DNA from: Locusta migratoria
Taxonomy: Eukaryota; Arthropoda; Insecta; Orthoptera; Acrididae
DNA length: 64,000 bases
Direction: 5' to 3'
Assembly (NCBI GenBank): GCA_026315105.1
Contig: CM048744.1
Coordinates: 367,681,159 to 367,745,158 of the forward strand
Part shown: positions 44,788-56,163 of the stretch, piece after piece
Position numbering within the stretch: the stretch's first letter is position 1
Layout of the letters: the number at the start of each line of letters is the position of its first letter
Position numbers and translations under genes: made by a program
Notes under the pieces: generated by a model
Told to the model about the DNA's origin: nothing
Databases searched by the model: none
What the model saw: the letters and a program-made list of their open reading frames with translations, nothing else

Positions 44788-46381
44788 CTCGCACAGGCAT
44801 CAGCACAGGAGGTTGAGCATGGCATCCGGGTATTACCATCCAACGTAGCCCCGGGCCCAGATGATGTAACAGGTCATGTGCTGGAGAACTTACCGAAGAT
44901 GGCTATCATTCGCCTTGCCGTAATATTTAACTGGGTGCTAACATTGTCAATTTACCCAACTGCATGGAAGCATTCCATCGTGGTGGCAGAGCCTAAATCA
45001 GGCAAAAACAAGAAAGAGCTATTTAACTACCGACCAATCAGCCTTCTCTCACACATAAGCAAACTATTTGAAATATTACTTCTACAAAGAATCCAGACCA
45101 TCATGGCACAACAAGAAATATTGCCTCCTGAGTAGTTTGGCTTTAGAGCGGGACACACCACCACCCAGCAGATACCCCACACCGTCGAATACATTACCAC
45201 AGACTTCAATAAAAGGGAATACTGTGGAGCCATACTATTCAATGTCCAAAAAGCGTTTGACAGCATCTAGCATCGAGGATTATTATGGAAACTAAACCGA
45301 TACAGATTCCCCAGAACGTACATATGCCTGGTGGCACGATATTTGCGGCACAAAACCTTTGCCGTTCGAACTGATAATACATTGTCAACTGTCCGTCCAA
45401 TTTCTGTCAGAGAACCGCAAGGATCGGTGCTTCGACCAGTCCTATACTCGATCTTCACAGCAGACTTGCCAACAATACCTCGTGTTGAAAAAGCTATCTA
45501 TGCAGACGACACGATGCTCTACAGCAGAAGCCAGTGGCTCGACTACAAAGTGCCTGTAACATACTGGAAGAGTGGGCAACCAAATGGAGGATTTTCTTCA
45601 ATCCGCTGAAGACGCAGGCAATAATTTTCACAAGAAAAAGACATATGCCTGCTCGAAAACTCCGCCTGTACAATGTTGCAATACTGTGGGCAAAAACTGC
45701 AAGATATCTAGGTGTAATACATGACAAGCGATTAACCTGGAAACAGCACATAGAAGATGAAAAATGAAGATTAACCAATGTATGGGAGCCCTTCTTAAAT
45801 GAAGAATCTACGCTATCAACAGCAAATGGATTGCTGATCTTTAGAATGTACCTGCAACCTCTGTTTGATTATTCCTGTGAAGTATGGGGCTCTACAGCAC
45901 GGACTCATTGCCATCGCCTACAGACACTACAAAATTGGATATTAAGAAGAGTTTATCATGTCCATTCACAATTCCTGCACCAATACCTACATGAAGCAGC
46001 CAACAAACCAGAAGTTCTTCACAGACACCAGGAACTAACATGATGATTCTACCAACAAACAGGGTCGTCCCAAAATGATCTAATACATGTACTAGGAGCA
46101 CCCCAGGATCCTAGAGACACTTGGTCGAGACCAATAGTGCTGTTGGATAGATGATAAATACAGCGCAACAAAAACTATAAATGCCAAACAAGGCAACAAA
46201 AAAGTAAAAATTCCCTCTCATCCACTCTAGAAGAAATCAAAAAGTACCCACAACACAAACAAGCCACACAAAAATAAAGAAGTACAGATCCTAAGACCAA
46301 ATAGTCACAAGAAGTAGGAAATGCTCACCCAGTATTCCCTACACCATCCAGCTCCAGAAGAAGAGCCAGAAGACCGTAGAG
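44788..46381 (+). mobile_element. Jockey-like LINE, 5'-truncated reverse transcriptase
   Basis: The plus strand has SNVAPGPDDVTGHVLENL, FNYRPISLLSHISKLFE, FGFRAGHTTTQQ, FNVQKAFDSI, VREPQGSVLRPVLYS, and YADDTMLYS (catalytic YADD intact). The thumb follows at about 45640-46040. Stops precede FGFRAGH and follow FDSI, and frameshifts occur near 45600 and 45780. No RNase H was seen. A short A-rich 3' region ends near 46381. It lies within a DDE transposon of opposite orientation. Confidence 0.82.
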
Positions 46382-46650
46382 TTAGCACACTATCACTTAT
46401 CCAACATTTATTTACTGTATAATTCGTGTGAATCCATATTTCATCTAAGTATACTACTGGTCGCTTTGATTCTGATGAAAACCTGAGAAAGTATGGTCTT
46501 TTAGCAACAATGCCATTTCGTCCGCACAAAACAAAATGTTAATTTTGAGACCTTCTAAAACAAATATCAATAGAACATTGCTTCTAAGGGTTTCCTTGCT
46601 AGCTTTGAAGCTCATTTCTGTTTGAAAAAAGTTTTGCAGTTTTCGCAAAG
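46382..46650 (-). mobile_element. IS630-like DDE transposon, upstream fragment
   Basis: The minus strand encodes RPVVYLDEIWIHTNYTVNKC (first catalytic Asp motif, usually LDETWIH), ending at a Ser-Asp-Ser-Val segment by the LINE insertion point. Sequence before it has frame breaks. It joins in register with the IVVHAGG segment at 44787. Confidence 0.75.
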
Positions 46651-47088
46651 TTCGTATTTCCTTCTATTGTTAATAATGCCATAGAATATCATCGGTCACA
46701 TAATTACTGTGAGCTTCTTGCTTCTTTCGCTAGTTTAACCGTAGCCTCGCTGTACCTTGTCATGTCACCTAGTTCCTGCACTGCCGCATCACCACTTCGC
46801 CTTTCCAGGCAATAGGTATTGTTGCATTCTCTACAACGAAAACTGCAGAATTCGTTTCAGTGGTTGGCCGAGGGAGTCAAGATTGGTCAGAAGCATTTAC
46901 ATTGCATTTCGTAAGAACAGATAGATTGGTGCGGCAGAATTTCTTGCAACTTGGGATGTAATAGGTTAGTGCTTTTCATATAACGTGCAATTAGTAATGT
47001 GCATGCATGTTACTCATAAGTTAGAATTTTTCTGATTCAAGACTGCAGAATAGGAATTTTTTTTTTTTTTTACGATCTGTTACTTCAA
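46651..47088. other. SMG6 intron, unassigned
   Basis: No mobile-element coding was recognised between the DDE relic and the next LINE; part may be the untranslated leader of either. Confidence 0.45.
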
Positions 47089-49150
47089 AAATTGCTGGTT
47101 AATGTGCATGTTGGAGAAAGGAGGTTAAGTAGGGCTCCTCTACATTCAAACCAACATGCATATCAGCCAGGTAAATCATGTGAGACAGCTCTCCACCAAC
47201 TTGTTGGGAAAGTGGAGAAAGCACTACACTTTCAGGAAATAGCCCTCTGTATCTTCCTGGACATCAAGGGGGCTTTTAGCAACACAACCTTCAATTCCAT
47301 GGTTAGAGCAGCAGAGGTGCATGACCTAGGGACCACTATATGTAGGTGGACTAGGGCCACGCTCAGTGGAAGAAAGGTAGAGGCTACCATGATGAATGAA
47401 AAAATGGTAATCAACACCACTAGGGGTTGCCCGCAAGGAGTTCTTTCACCTTTATTGTGGAATCTAGTGGTGAATGATCTCATTGGAGAATTAAACTCTA
47501 GGCAGTACTTTTGCCAAGGATACGCAAATGATCTTGTCATAGTAATACTTGGCAAATTTGCTGACAAAGTCAAGAATACGGCACAAGGTGTGTTGGACAT
47601 TGTGCAAGACTGGTGCAGAAAACAGGATCTGGGGGTTAGTCCTAAGAAGACTGTTGTTGTACCATTCACAAAGAAGCACATCCAACACTCAAGTTGTAAT
47701 CTAAAGCTTTTCAATGAAGCGCAACCTGTGAAGGGGACAGTGAAATATCTAGGGGTTACCTTAGATGAGAAACTGACATGGACCGCTCACATTAGGAATA
47801 TTTGCTCCAAAGCAAAAGGTACTTTGGTAAGTACCAGGAGAGCTTGTGGCAAAAATTGGGGCCTGAGCACCAAGAGTATGCACTCGACATACACCACGGT
47901 GATTAGACCCAGGATCACCTATAGGGCGGTCGTGTGGTGGAAGAAGGTGGAACAGCAGGTTGCTGCTAAGGAGCTTGGTAAGGTGCAGAGATTAGCCTGC
48001 TTAGCCATAACAGGCGGAATTAGCAGCACACCAACTGCTGGGATGGAAACCATGTTGGATATGCCCCCATTACACCTTTGGGTCAAGATTGAGGCAGTGG
48101 CTGGTGCATGCAAACTCAAAACTGGCAAAAACTGGAACTCTTTGGGATATCCAGAATCACACACTAAAATAGTGAGTGAGGTAAACATAGGAAAGGTTGG
48201 GGAAATGCCAGCCAACTATATTATAACCCCATGTTGCTTCAACAAGCCTTTCAATATAACAATTGGAAGTAGGGAGCAGTGGGAGGAAATAGTTCAACAC
48301 CGTATGGGGGATATTGTCTGGTTCACTGACGGGTCAAAATCGGACAAAGGCGTTGGAGCCGGGGTATACGGGGTGCAGCCAAGACTGGAGGGCGTCATCT
48401 CTCTAGGGAAACTGGCCTCAGTATTCCGGGCTGAAATCACTGCCATCAGGGCATGTGTGGAGGAGAATTTGCTAGGTGCTACAAAGACCATAGCATCTAT
48501 ATCTATTCAGACAGTCAGGCAGCCCTGAAATCACTGGCAGCTCCTGCAACAGTGTCTGAAATTGTTGCAGAATATCACAGGGTGGTAGCCAGGATGGGGG
48601 CAGAGACTCCATTTATTGGACCAGAACCTGTCCTGACAATCACAAAGGCAATGATCAAACTGGAGCTACGTAACTGGCTCAAAACGGCACGTACAATATT
48701 GGACCAAAGTCTATCAACAAAAACATGGCAAGGTAATGATGCCAAAGCCATGTTTTAAAAGAAGCTCTGCAATCCTGGGCCTGAACAGGAGACAGATTAG
48801 ACTCATGGTTGGATTGCTGACAGGCCATGGGAATTTCAAAAAACACCTACATACAATGGGAATAACAGAAGAGGACCCTAAATGTATGATCTGTGATGCA
48901 TCACATCTAATCTTCGAATGCATCGCATTGGAGAGTAAAAGGCACAGAACATTTGGGACAACCAGAGCCGAAGAAATTGTGTCTAATAAAGAACTGATAA
49001 AGGTACTCCTTGCAATGTTCAAGGGCATTGGTTGGCTTTACTAGATATACAGGGAGCGATACCGCACAATAAACTTAGTTTCGGTGCGGGCAGTGGCGGG
49101 TTGGACCAAGACTGTTTTGGCTTCCCTGAGAAAATCAAATCAAATCAGGC
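47089..49150 (+). mobile_element. RNase H-bearing LINE (I/LOA-like group), 5'-truncated
   Basis: A 478-residue frame (47092-48528) carries RT: NQHAYQPGKSCETALHQLV, FLDIKGAFSNTTFNSMV, TRGCPQGVLSPLLWNLVVN and VKYLGVTLDEKLTWTAH. It continues into RNase H (WFTDGSKSDKGVGAG). The catalytic box reads YANDLVI, with Asn for the first Asp of YADD, so the RT is dead although the frame is open. Frameshifts near 48500 and 48750 lead to SDSQAALKSL and to a C-terminal CMICDASHLIFEC (CCHC-like). The 3' part has AAAATCAAATCAAATCA near 49131. Confidence 0.85.
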
Positions 49151-50177
49151 GGTAAAACTTTCACTGGGATGGGCAGAATAGTTTGGAAGTTATTAAGCCC
49201 TGAAGTTGGCTCCAAAGATAGATTGCCAAAGACGCGTTGCAATTCCTGGGTCGCACCAGCTTCTTTCACAAGCTACTATTCTGAAATGAATTGTCGGGGG
49301 AACCTAATACTTTGTACAAGAGTCTTCCACACATGGTACCATTGGTGTGTGAAATTTCATTCAAATCTGAGACTATGAGCTGGAACAGTTTCTCAAACTG
49401 ATTGAACTGACATTGAATGACCCTTTAGTAAAAAGTAATCACATCAAATTTGATAAAACCACTATCATGGCTCACACTAACAGCTTCTGGGACTGTATAA
49501 TTAAAGAAGCTATCAAAATTCTGAGACTGTATAATTAAAGAAGCTATCAAAATTAAAACAACTGATAACACCCAGCGACCTACAGCTTAGTGCAGTGTGG
49601 CATCCAGCAGTTGCAGAGTTAAAATGGGTGCATGTAACATCGACTCAACATATGCCCATATATGACAATATCGCAGGCCACCAGTGACATCACTGGCCAA
49701 AAGCTTGTGGAGTTTTGCCCACTTGATGCAAACGGAAACCCAAGAACTTTTCATTTAAAGTTATCGCTACGAGACAATGCATTCTTACAAGTAGAACTTT
49801 GAATCACTAACTGACATAAATCACAATTTATCCCTAAACGTATGTGCATACGGATTACCGTACCATCGACGAAGAATCTATCCACAGGTTGGCAGCACAA
49901 AATGAGGGACTCCATCAAATTGGAAATAGATGTATAACATGGGGAGGGAAGGGAAAAAATAAAAAGAAGAAGAAGAAGAAGAAAGATATTTTGAAATTTG
50001 CTGACCCTCCACAAAAAGAGGCATGGGGTGGTCAACAAAAGGAAAAAAATAAACATCTTTCAAGATTTGGAGTCCCCCCAAAACGAGAGGCACGGGCACT
50101 TTAAATAGTGCCTTAGTAGTAGTAGTAGCAGTAGTGTGATAATGCAACCTATATCCAACTAAACATTTAAACTAATA
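49151..50177. other. SMG6 intron with a 34-bp tandem duplication
   Basis: This is mostly unassigned. A 34-bp unit ending AAGCTATCAAAATT is repeated in tandem at 49487-49520 and 49521-49554 with one mismatch. A purine-rich AGAAGAAGAAG run is at about 49964-49985. Confidence 0.6.
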
Positions 50178-50411
50178 TAAAAATAGAAAACGGATGACTT
50201 GCCCAAAGATCAGGCTCGTCGACAGACACAAATAAAATCACACACAAACACACAATACAAGCTTTCGCAACCGTTGGTCGCTTCTTCAGGAAAAAAAGGA
50301 ACAAAGGAGAGGAGAAAGGGAAGGCTATGGGTTTTAAGGAAGTGGAAAAGGAGTCATTCCAATCCCAGGAGTGGAAGGACTTACCTTAGGAGAAAAAAGT
50401 AAGGTAAACAA

Positions 50412-50453
<42 letters not shown>

Positions 50454-50465
50454 CCAAACGCAAAC
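50178..50465 (+). repeat. Dispersed repeat sharing the foldback arm sequence
   Basis: It starts AAATAGAAAACGGATGACTT and contains CTCGTCGACAGACAC, matching the foldback arms at 36.1 kb. It then has CAACCGTTGGTCGCTTCTTC and ends in a CA microsatellite (about 50408-50450). The repeat family is unassigned; I infer it is the source of the foldback. Confidence 0.65.
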
Positions 50466-50599
50466 ACCAAACAGGTTACAGATACATCAAGGTTGGTGAG
50501 ACTGACATGGGAAAAAGAACGCATCCTTAGCTCTAGATGGCTTGTACAAATTCAATCATGATAGTACCGTAGTTACTTTCCAAAATATAGTGTCTGATG

Positions 50600-50830
50600 G
50601 ACACTAACATCCATCCATTCAGCCATGAAATATTTTCTCAAAATTATGTAGTCTGGACTATGTAATGCTTCAGCCATCCTTGGATGTATATTAACAACCT
50701 ACTTCAACATCTTAAATGCATGCTACATCTTTGTCATCTGAATGATAATACTTTTAAAAACATTTGAAGATTATCTAAACCACCTGACAACCATGTCATT
50801 TCAGATCCCATAAATTATTGCCAAACGTAC
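50600..50830 (+). mobile_element. Decayed Gypsy reverse transcriptase fragment
   Basis: Conceptual reading gives SGLCNASAILGC, then TFEDYLNHLTT, aligning with the LCNAPATLE and TFEEHLSCL segments of the Gypsy element at 20.9 kb. It is short and full of stops. Confidence 0.6.
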
Positions 50831-51139
50831 TGTTTAATTTCATAGGCGGTTTCACAATGAAAAATGCTACAGTCTTTTCTCTGTGAGGCACTTGACAGAT
50901 TAAATACAAGAACTGCAAACTCAGAGGGTGTTTTTTTTTTTTTTTAACGAAATCTTTTGTGTTGATCACTAGATATTGCAGAAGTTAGAACATTCTGGAG
51001 CAAGGGGAGTAGCTCACAAGTACTTACTTCAATAACAGATAACAGAAGGTGATTGTCTGCAATGATGAAAATGGCTGCGCACCATGCACTCGCAATGGGC
51101 ATTGTTAAGTGTGTGTGTGAAGGCGAGGGGGGGGGCTAC

Positions 51140-51520
51140 GATTATATTCTAAGGCCACTGTTATTTCTCATTTATATAAATATGTCTTCCAGTACGAGAG
51201 GAAATTCCAAAATACCTCTGTTTGCTGATGATACTAGCTTGGTAGCCAATATTGATGCAGTAGTAAATATTGCAGTTAAAGAAATAAGTTCATGGGCTGT
51301 AGATAATAAATTTATGCTAAATCACAGAAAGCCTCCATTTTCATAGTTTCTAACACACAATTCAACAAAACCTGACATTTCAATTACACAAAATGGGCAC
51401 ACAGTAAGTCACACTGAACCATTCAAACTTTTAGGCATTCTTGGAAAACCCATGTTCAGGATCTTGTTCAAAAAATCTAAATGCAGAATTGTTCACCATT
51501 TGAACAGTAATATTCATTCG
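51140..51520 (+). mobile_element. LINE reverse transcriptase, 5' part of an interrupted copy
   Basis: It encodes LRPLLFLIYIN, IPLFADDTSLVANI (catalytic FADD intact), WAVDNKFMLNHRK and FKLLGI. These are RT palm and YxDD segments of a CR1/Jockey-type LINE. It breaks off where an RTE leader begins near 51525. A downstream C-terminal part is at 54401. Confidence 0.78.
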
Positions 51521-51524
51521 CTTA

Positions 51525-54400
51525 TGAACCACAGACATTGCCAAGATGGAGTGAAGCCACTCCATGATACAGATAACCATACCGTAGGTGCAACCACAGT
51601 GGAGGGATATCTGTGGAGAGGCCAGACAAACATGTGGTTCCTGAAGAGGGGTAACAACCTTTTCAGTATTTGCAGGGGCTCCAATGTGGAAGATTAAGCT
51701 GGCTTTGTAAAATCAACGAATGTGGCTTTGACTAGGAATGGCTGAAAGCAAGGGGAAATTACAGTCATTACTTTTCTGAAGAACTTGTATCTCTTCTGAA
51801 TGAGTAGATGATGATGGCATCCTCTCGGGTAAAATACTTCGGAGGTGAACTAGTCCCCCATTAAGAGGTCTGGGTGGGAGCTACTCAGGGGGATGTCATC
51901 ATCAAGAAATAAAACACTAGCATTCTACAGATCGGAGCATGGAATGTTGAATACCCAAATTGGGTAGCAAAGTTATAAAATTTAAAAATAGAAATGGATA
52001 GGTTGAAGTTAGATATAGTAGAGATTAGTGAAGTTTGGTGGAAAGAAGAAAAGGATTTCTGGCCAGACAAGCAAGGTTTGTAAATATAAAATCAGTTGGG
52101 GGAATTACAGAAGTAAGTTTAATAATGAATAAGTAAATAGGAATGTGAGTAAACTAAGATGAGCAGTGCAGTGATTGCATTATTGCAGTCATGATAGATA
52201 CAAAGCAACATGACCACAGTAGTACAAGTTTATATGCCAACTACCTCTACCGTGATGAGGAGATCAAGAAAATGTATGAGGTGGCAAAGGAAATTATTCA
52301 GGCAGTTAAGGGAGAGGAAAACTTAATTGTAAAGAGGGACTGTAAATCGGTAGTAATAAACGGAAGGGAAGGGAAGGAAAAATAGTAGGTGAATATGGAC
52401 AGGGGAAAAGGAATGAAAGAGGAAGTGTTCGGTAGAATTTTGCACAGAACATAATTTAATCATTACAAACACTTGGTTTAAGAATAATGAAAGACGGCTA
52501 TATATGTGGAAAAGACCAGGAGACACTGGAACATCCCAGATAGATTTTATACTGGTAAGACATATTTCAGAACCATATTTTAAACTGAGGCAGATATAGG
52601 CTATGGCCATATCCTATTGGTTGTGAACTGTTGACTGAAATTGAAGAAAATGCAGAAAGTTAGGAATATAAAGAGATGGGACCTGGATAAACTGAAGGGA
52701 CATGAGGTTCTTGGAAGTTTCAGAGGGAGATTAAGGCAACAATTAACAGCAATGAGGGAAAATAAAAGAGGAATGGATAGCTTTAAGAGATAAAATAGTC
52801 AAGGCAGCAGAGAACCAAATAGGTAGAACGGCAAGACTAACAAAGAATTCTCAGATATCACATGAAATATTGAATTTAATTGATGAAAGAAGAAGAAATA
52901 AAATGCAGTAAATGAAGCAGGTTAAGTGGATTACCAACAACTAACTAATATGATTGACAGAAAGTGCAAAATGGCTAAGCAGGAGTGATTAGAGTGCAAA
53001 TGCAAGTCTGTAGAAGAATGCATAACTACGGGAAAAATAGATACCACCTACAGGAAAATAAAAAGAGATGTTTGGATACAAGAAAAATACCTTTATGTTT
53101 GCCAAGAAATCAGATGGAAAACCTGTTCTGAACAAACAAGGAAAGGTTAAAAAAGTGGAAAAAAAATATAGAGGGCACTAAAAAGGAAATGAACTTCGAG
53201 ACAATATTGTAAGAAAGGAAGAGGAAGTAGATGAAGATTAAATAGGAGATACTAAGAATAGAATTTGACACAGCATTGAAAGACCTAAGTTGAAACAAGA
53301 TCCATGGAGTAGACGATATTCCGTCAGAGCTACCGAAGTCTCTGGAAGAGCCAGCCATGATAAAACTATTTCACCCGGTGCGTAAGAGACACATGAAATA
53401 TCCTCAGACTTTAATAAAAATGTAGTAAACCATATATCAAAGAAAGCAGGTGCCTAAAGGTGTGAACATTACAGTACCATCAATTTAATAAGCTATGTTT
53501 GCAAAATTTTAACACAATTTAAGCTAAAGAAGAATGGAAAGTCTGGTAGAAGATGACCTTGAGGACGATCCATTTGGATTTGGGAGAAATGAAAGAACAC
53601 GGAGGCAATATTCATATTATTGCTTATCTTAGAAGAATGATCAAGGAAAGGCAAAACTGCATTTCTAGCTTTTGTAGATCTGGAGAAAGATTTTGACGGG
53701 ATGTTGACTGGAATACTCTCTTCCAAATTCTGAAGTCAGCCGGGGTAAACTATATGGAACAGAAGACTATTTACAACTTGTGCCAAAACCAGACAACAGT
53801 CATTAGATTCAAAGGGCATGAAAGACAAGCATTGATTAGGAAAGGAAATAATACAGGCATTGTACTCCTGTCAGAGGCAGCAAAGGACCTGGAACAACTA
53901 TTGAAAAGAGTGTATAAGATGAACATTATTATGAACAAAACAAGGGTAATGGAATGCAGTCTACAAAAATCAGGCAATTCTGAAGGAATTAAAGATTAGA
54001 AAATGAGACAGTAAACATGGTGAGTGAGTTTTGTTACTTAGGCATTAAAATAACATATGGCGGGTGCAACACAGACAATGTAAAGTACAAAATGACAATG
54101 GGGAAAAAAGTGTGTTTGAAAATGAGAAATTTGTTAACACTGAATATTCATTTAAGAGTAAGGAATGTTTTCTGTAGTGTGCAGTGAACCCTCCACCACT
54201 CACATTACGGTGTATTGTGGAGTACATATGTAGTTGAATTTAGCATTGGAGGGAAGTGTGTGGGCTAAAGAGATGAATGCAGTAAACAGACTCAAATGAA
54301 TGTGGGTCTCCAATGCTATGAGGTGGTGATGAGGCTTGCTCAGGATAGAGTAGGGTGGAGAGCCGCATCAAACTAGTCTCCAAACTGATGACCACAACAC
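51525..54400 (+). mobile_element. RTE-type LINE, copy 4 (full span, heavily decayed)
   Basis: The plus strand starts with the RTE leader (CCACAGACATTGCCAAGATG). It then has the endonuclease region (GGAGCATGGAATG near 51932), the linker, RT (FVDLEKDFDG-like near 53670) and a 3' end with CTGATGACCACAACACA. Nearly every frame is interrupted. A CR1-like tail has entered at 54178-54236. The same leader and gene order are seen in copy 1 on the opposite strand. Confidence 0.8.
54178..54236 (+). mobile_element. CR1-like LINE 3' tail fragment inside RTE copy 4
   Basis: It carries GTGAACCCTCCACCACTCAC and GTGTATTGTGGAGTACATATG, matching the 3' end at 31280-31335. It interrupts the RTE thumb region. 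Confidence 0.75.
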
Positions 54401-54760
54401 ACTGTATGTTGTTATTTTTGGAGCTAATGCCTCTGGTTCAAATGTGGTATTTATTGCAAAGAAATGGGCAGTTCAAACAATATGTGGGGTAAGCTTTCAT
54501 CCAGTTAACAATAAACAAATCAAATCTGCCTTTTGAACACATCTCATTGACCCTTGTGCAGGAAGGTGTGCATTACTCCGCCACTACTCCGCCACATCCA
54601 TTTTTAATTAGCTGCCACAAGAATTCAAAAAGCTTAGCAGTAATCCACACACTTTCAAGGTTAAACTGAAAAGTTTCCTCATGGCTCACTGGCTCACTGA
54701 AGAGGAATCCCTGGAAAAATTAAAAAATTAAGCTAATTTTGAAGTCGAGTTGTTGATTCT
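54401..54760 (+). mobile_element. LINE C-terminal part, 3' half of the interrupted copy
   Basis: It encodes VIFGANASGSNVVFIAKKWA and VQTICGVSFHPVN, the RT thumb region of CR1/Jockey-type LINEs, then a degraded LPQEFKKLSSNPHTFKVKL end. It follows the RTE copy and would extend the LINE at 51140-51520. Confidence 0.72.
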
Positions 54761-56163
54761 TTTTTACTTATGCTTAGGCTTGTCACGTACATAACGATTC
54801 CTACTACTACTTTGTTACAATCAGATGTGCTGACTTGTTCCATAACCATGGAGACTTCCTCCACAATTTGACTCCTGTGGAACATGATAAACATAAATAG
54901 AAAATAAATAATAACGTTTCGCTGCAGGCCATCACCTCAATGTGGTAAACTGCCTCTTCGCCGTCCAAGAAATAAAAATCTTCAGGCACCTAGTTAGTGG
55001 CAATTCAGAATGAATAAGAGTGGCCCAAGGTTCTCCAAATCAATGTTTGTATTGAGAAGTTTTCTCAGAATATGGTTGCATTATAGGTAACACAATAATT
55101 TCTGTACCCAGACATATCTTCTGCAGGACTATTGCAAGAAGAGGTCAACTTGACTTCGATTGAGAACAGGAAATATGTTTACTTGTCCCTAAGGCAATAC
55201 TAACATCTGCTCCACTCCCAACATTGTACAAGAAGAATGCATCACACTGATGCTAGTGATTACAAATAGGTGTAGTTCCAGTACAAATTCAGTGAGTAAC
55301 AGCTTAAGTTTCAAGAGTACTTTCCAAGTTTGAAATGAATTACTTGACAAGCAAGAAAAAGTGCTTTGCAAATATTTGACCCATCAACTAATTTCAGACA
55401 TATTTATTTGGCAAACCAGTTACCACTGTGATGGCCCTTCATTTTTTTTTTTTGTGTTGGCTGACTACCTTGATGGTACAGTCAGAATGAATGATGAGTT
55501 CTATAACATCACAAAGACGTCACTATGGTATACAAAAACAGAGCAAACAAAGGGGAGTCAACAGCTGGGATTTGTGAGGACTCTAAACAGAATCTGATGC
55601 CAGTATCAATGGGCAGGTCTCTACTGGTCTGTTGGGCATTATCTGAACCACATGCAGCAGAAGATCAACTGTGACTACTACGAACTCACAGAATCTGAGG
55701 ACCAATTTGACAATCACGTCATTTCGAAAGAAGCTACCTCAGATACTCATTAAAGTGAAAAGAAAGTGTACAGTGTTGAGAATGAGGGACTCTGCCAAAG
55801 GTACCACACGTAATCCAGAATGCTCCTACTGGCTCCAATGAAAACTTCTAAAACAGCGAAATAGCGGATTGCTTATTTTAATACACAAAACTAAGAGATG
55901 TTAACATCACTTTGTTGCAGGTATCAGTTCAAACTTGAATGACAGAAACTAATTATTATTTAGTACTCGTCATTCCTAGAATGTTCTCAAAACTATATTC
56001 GAGAATATTCGATATTTTTGTAAGTAAGAGTGCTATCTATCCACGAGTTTGGTAGTTTTTTGCCCTTTTACAGGCAAAGCAATTTCATTTCTCCACACAA
56101 CAAAAATTGAACTGTCAGAAAAAGGCAGTCATTGATGTAAAACTTTAGCTTGCTTCAACTCAC
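54761..56163. other. SMG6 intron near the exon at 56164, unassigned
   Basis: A 78-codon frame at 55361 (+) and a moderately coding-like stretch at 55450-55800 (including HYLNHMQQKINCDYYEL) are not recognised. They may be an old transposon. Confidence 0.45.
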
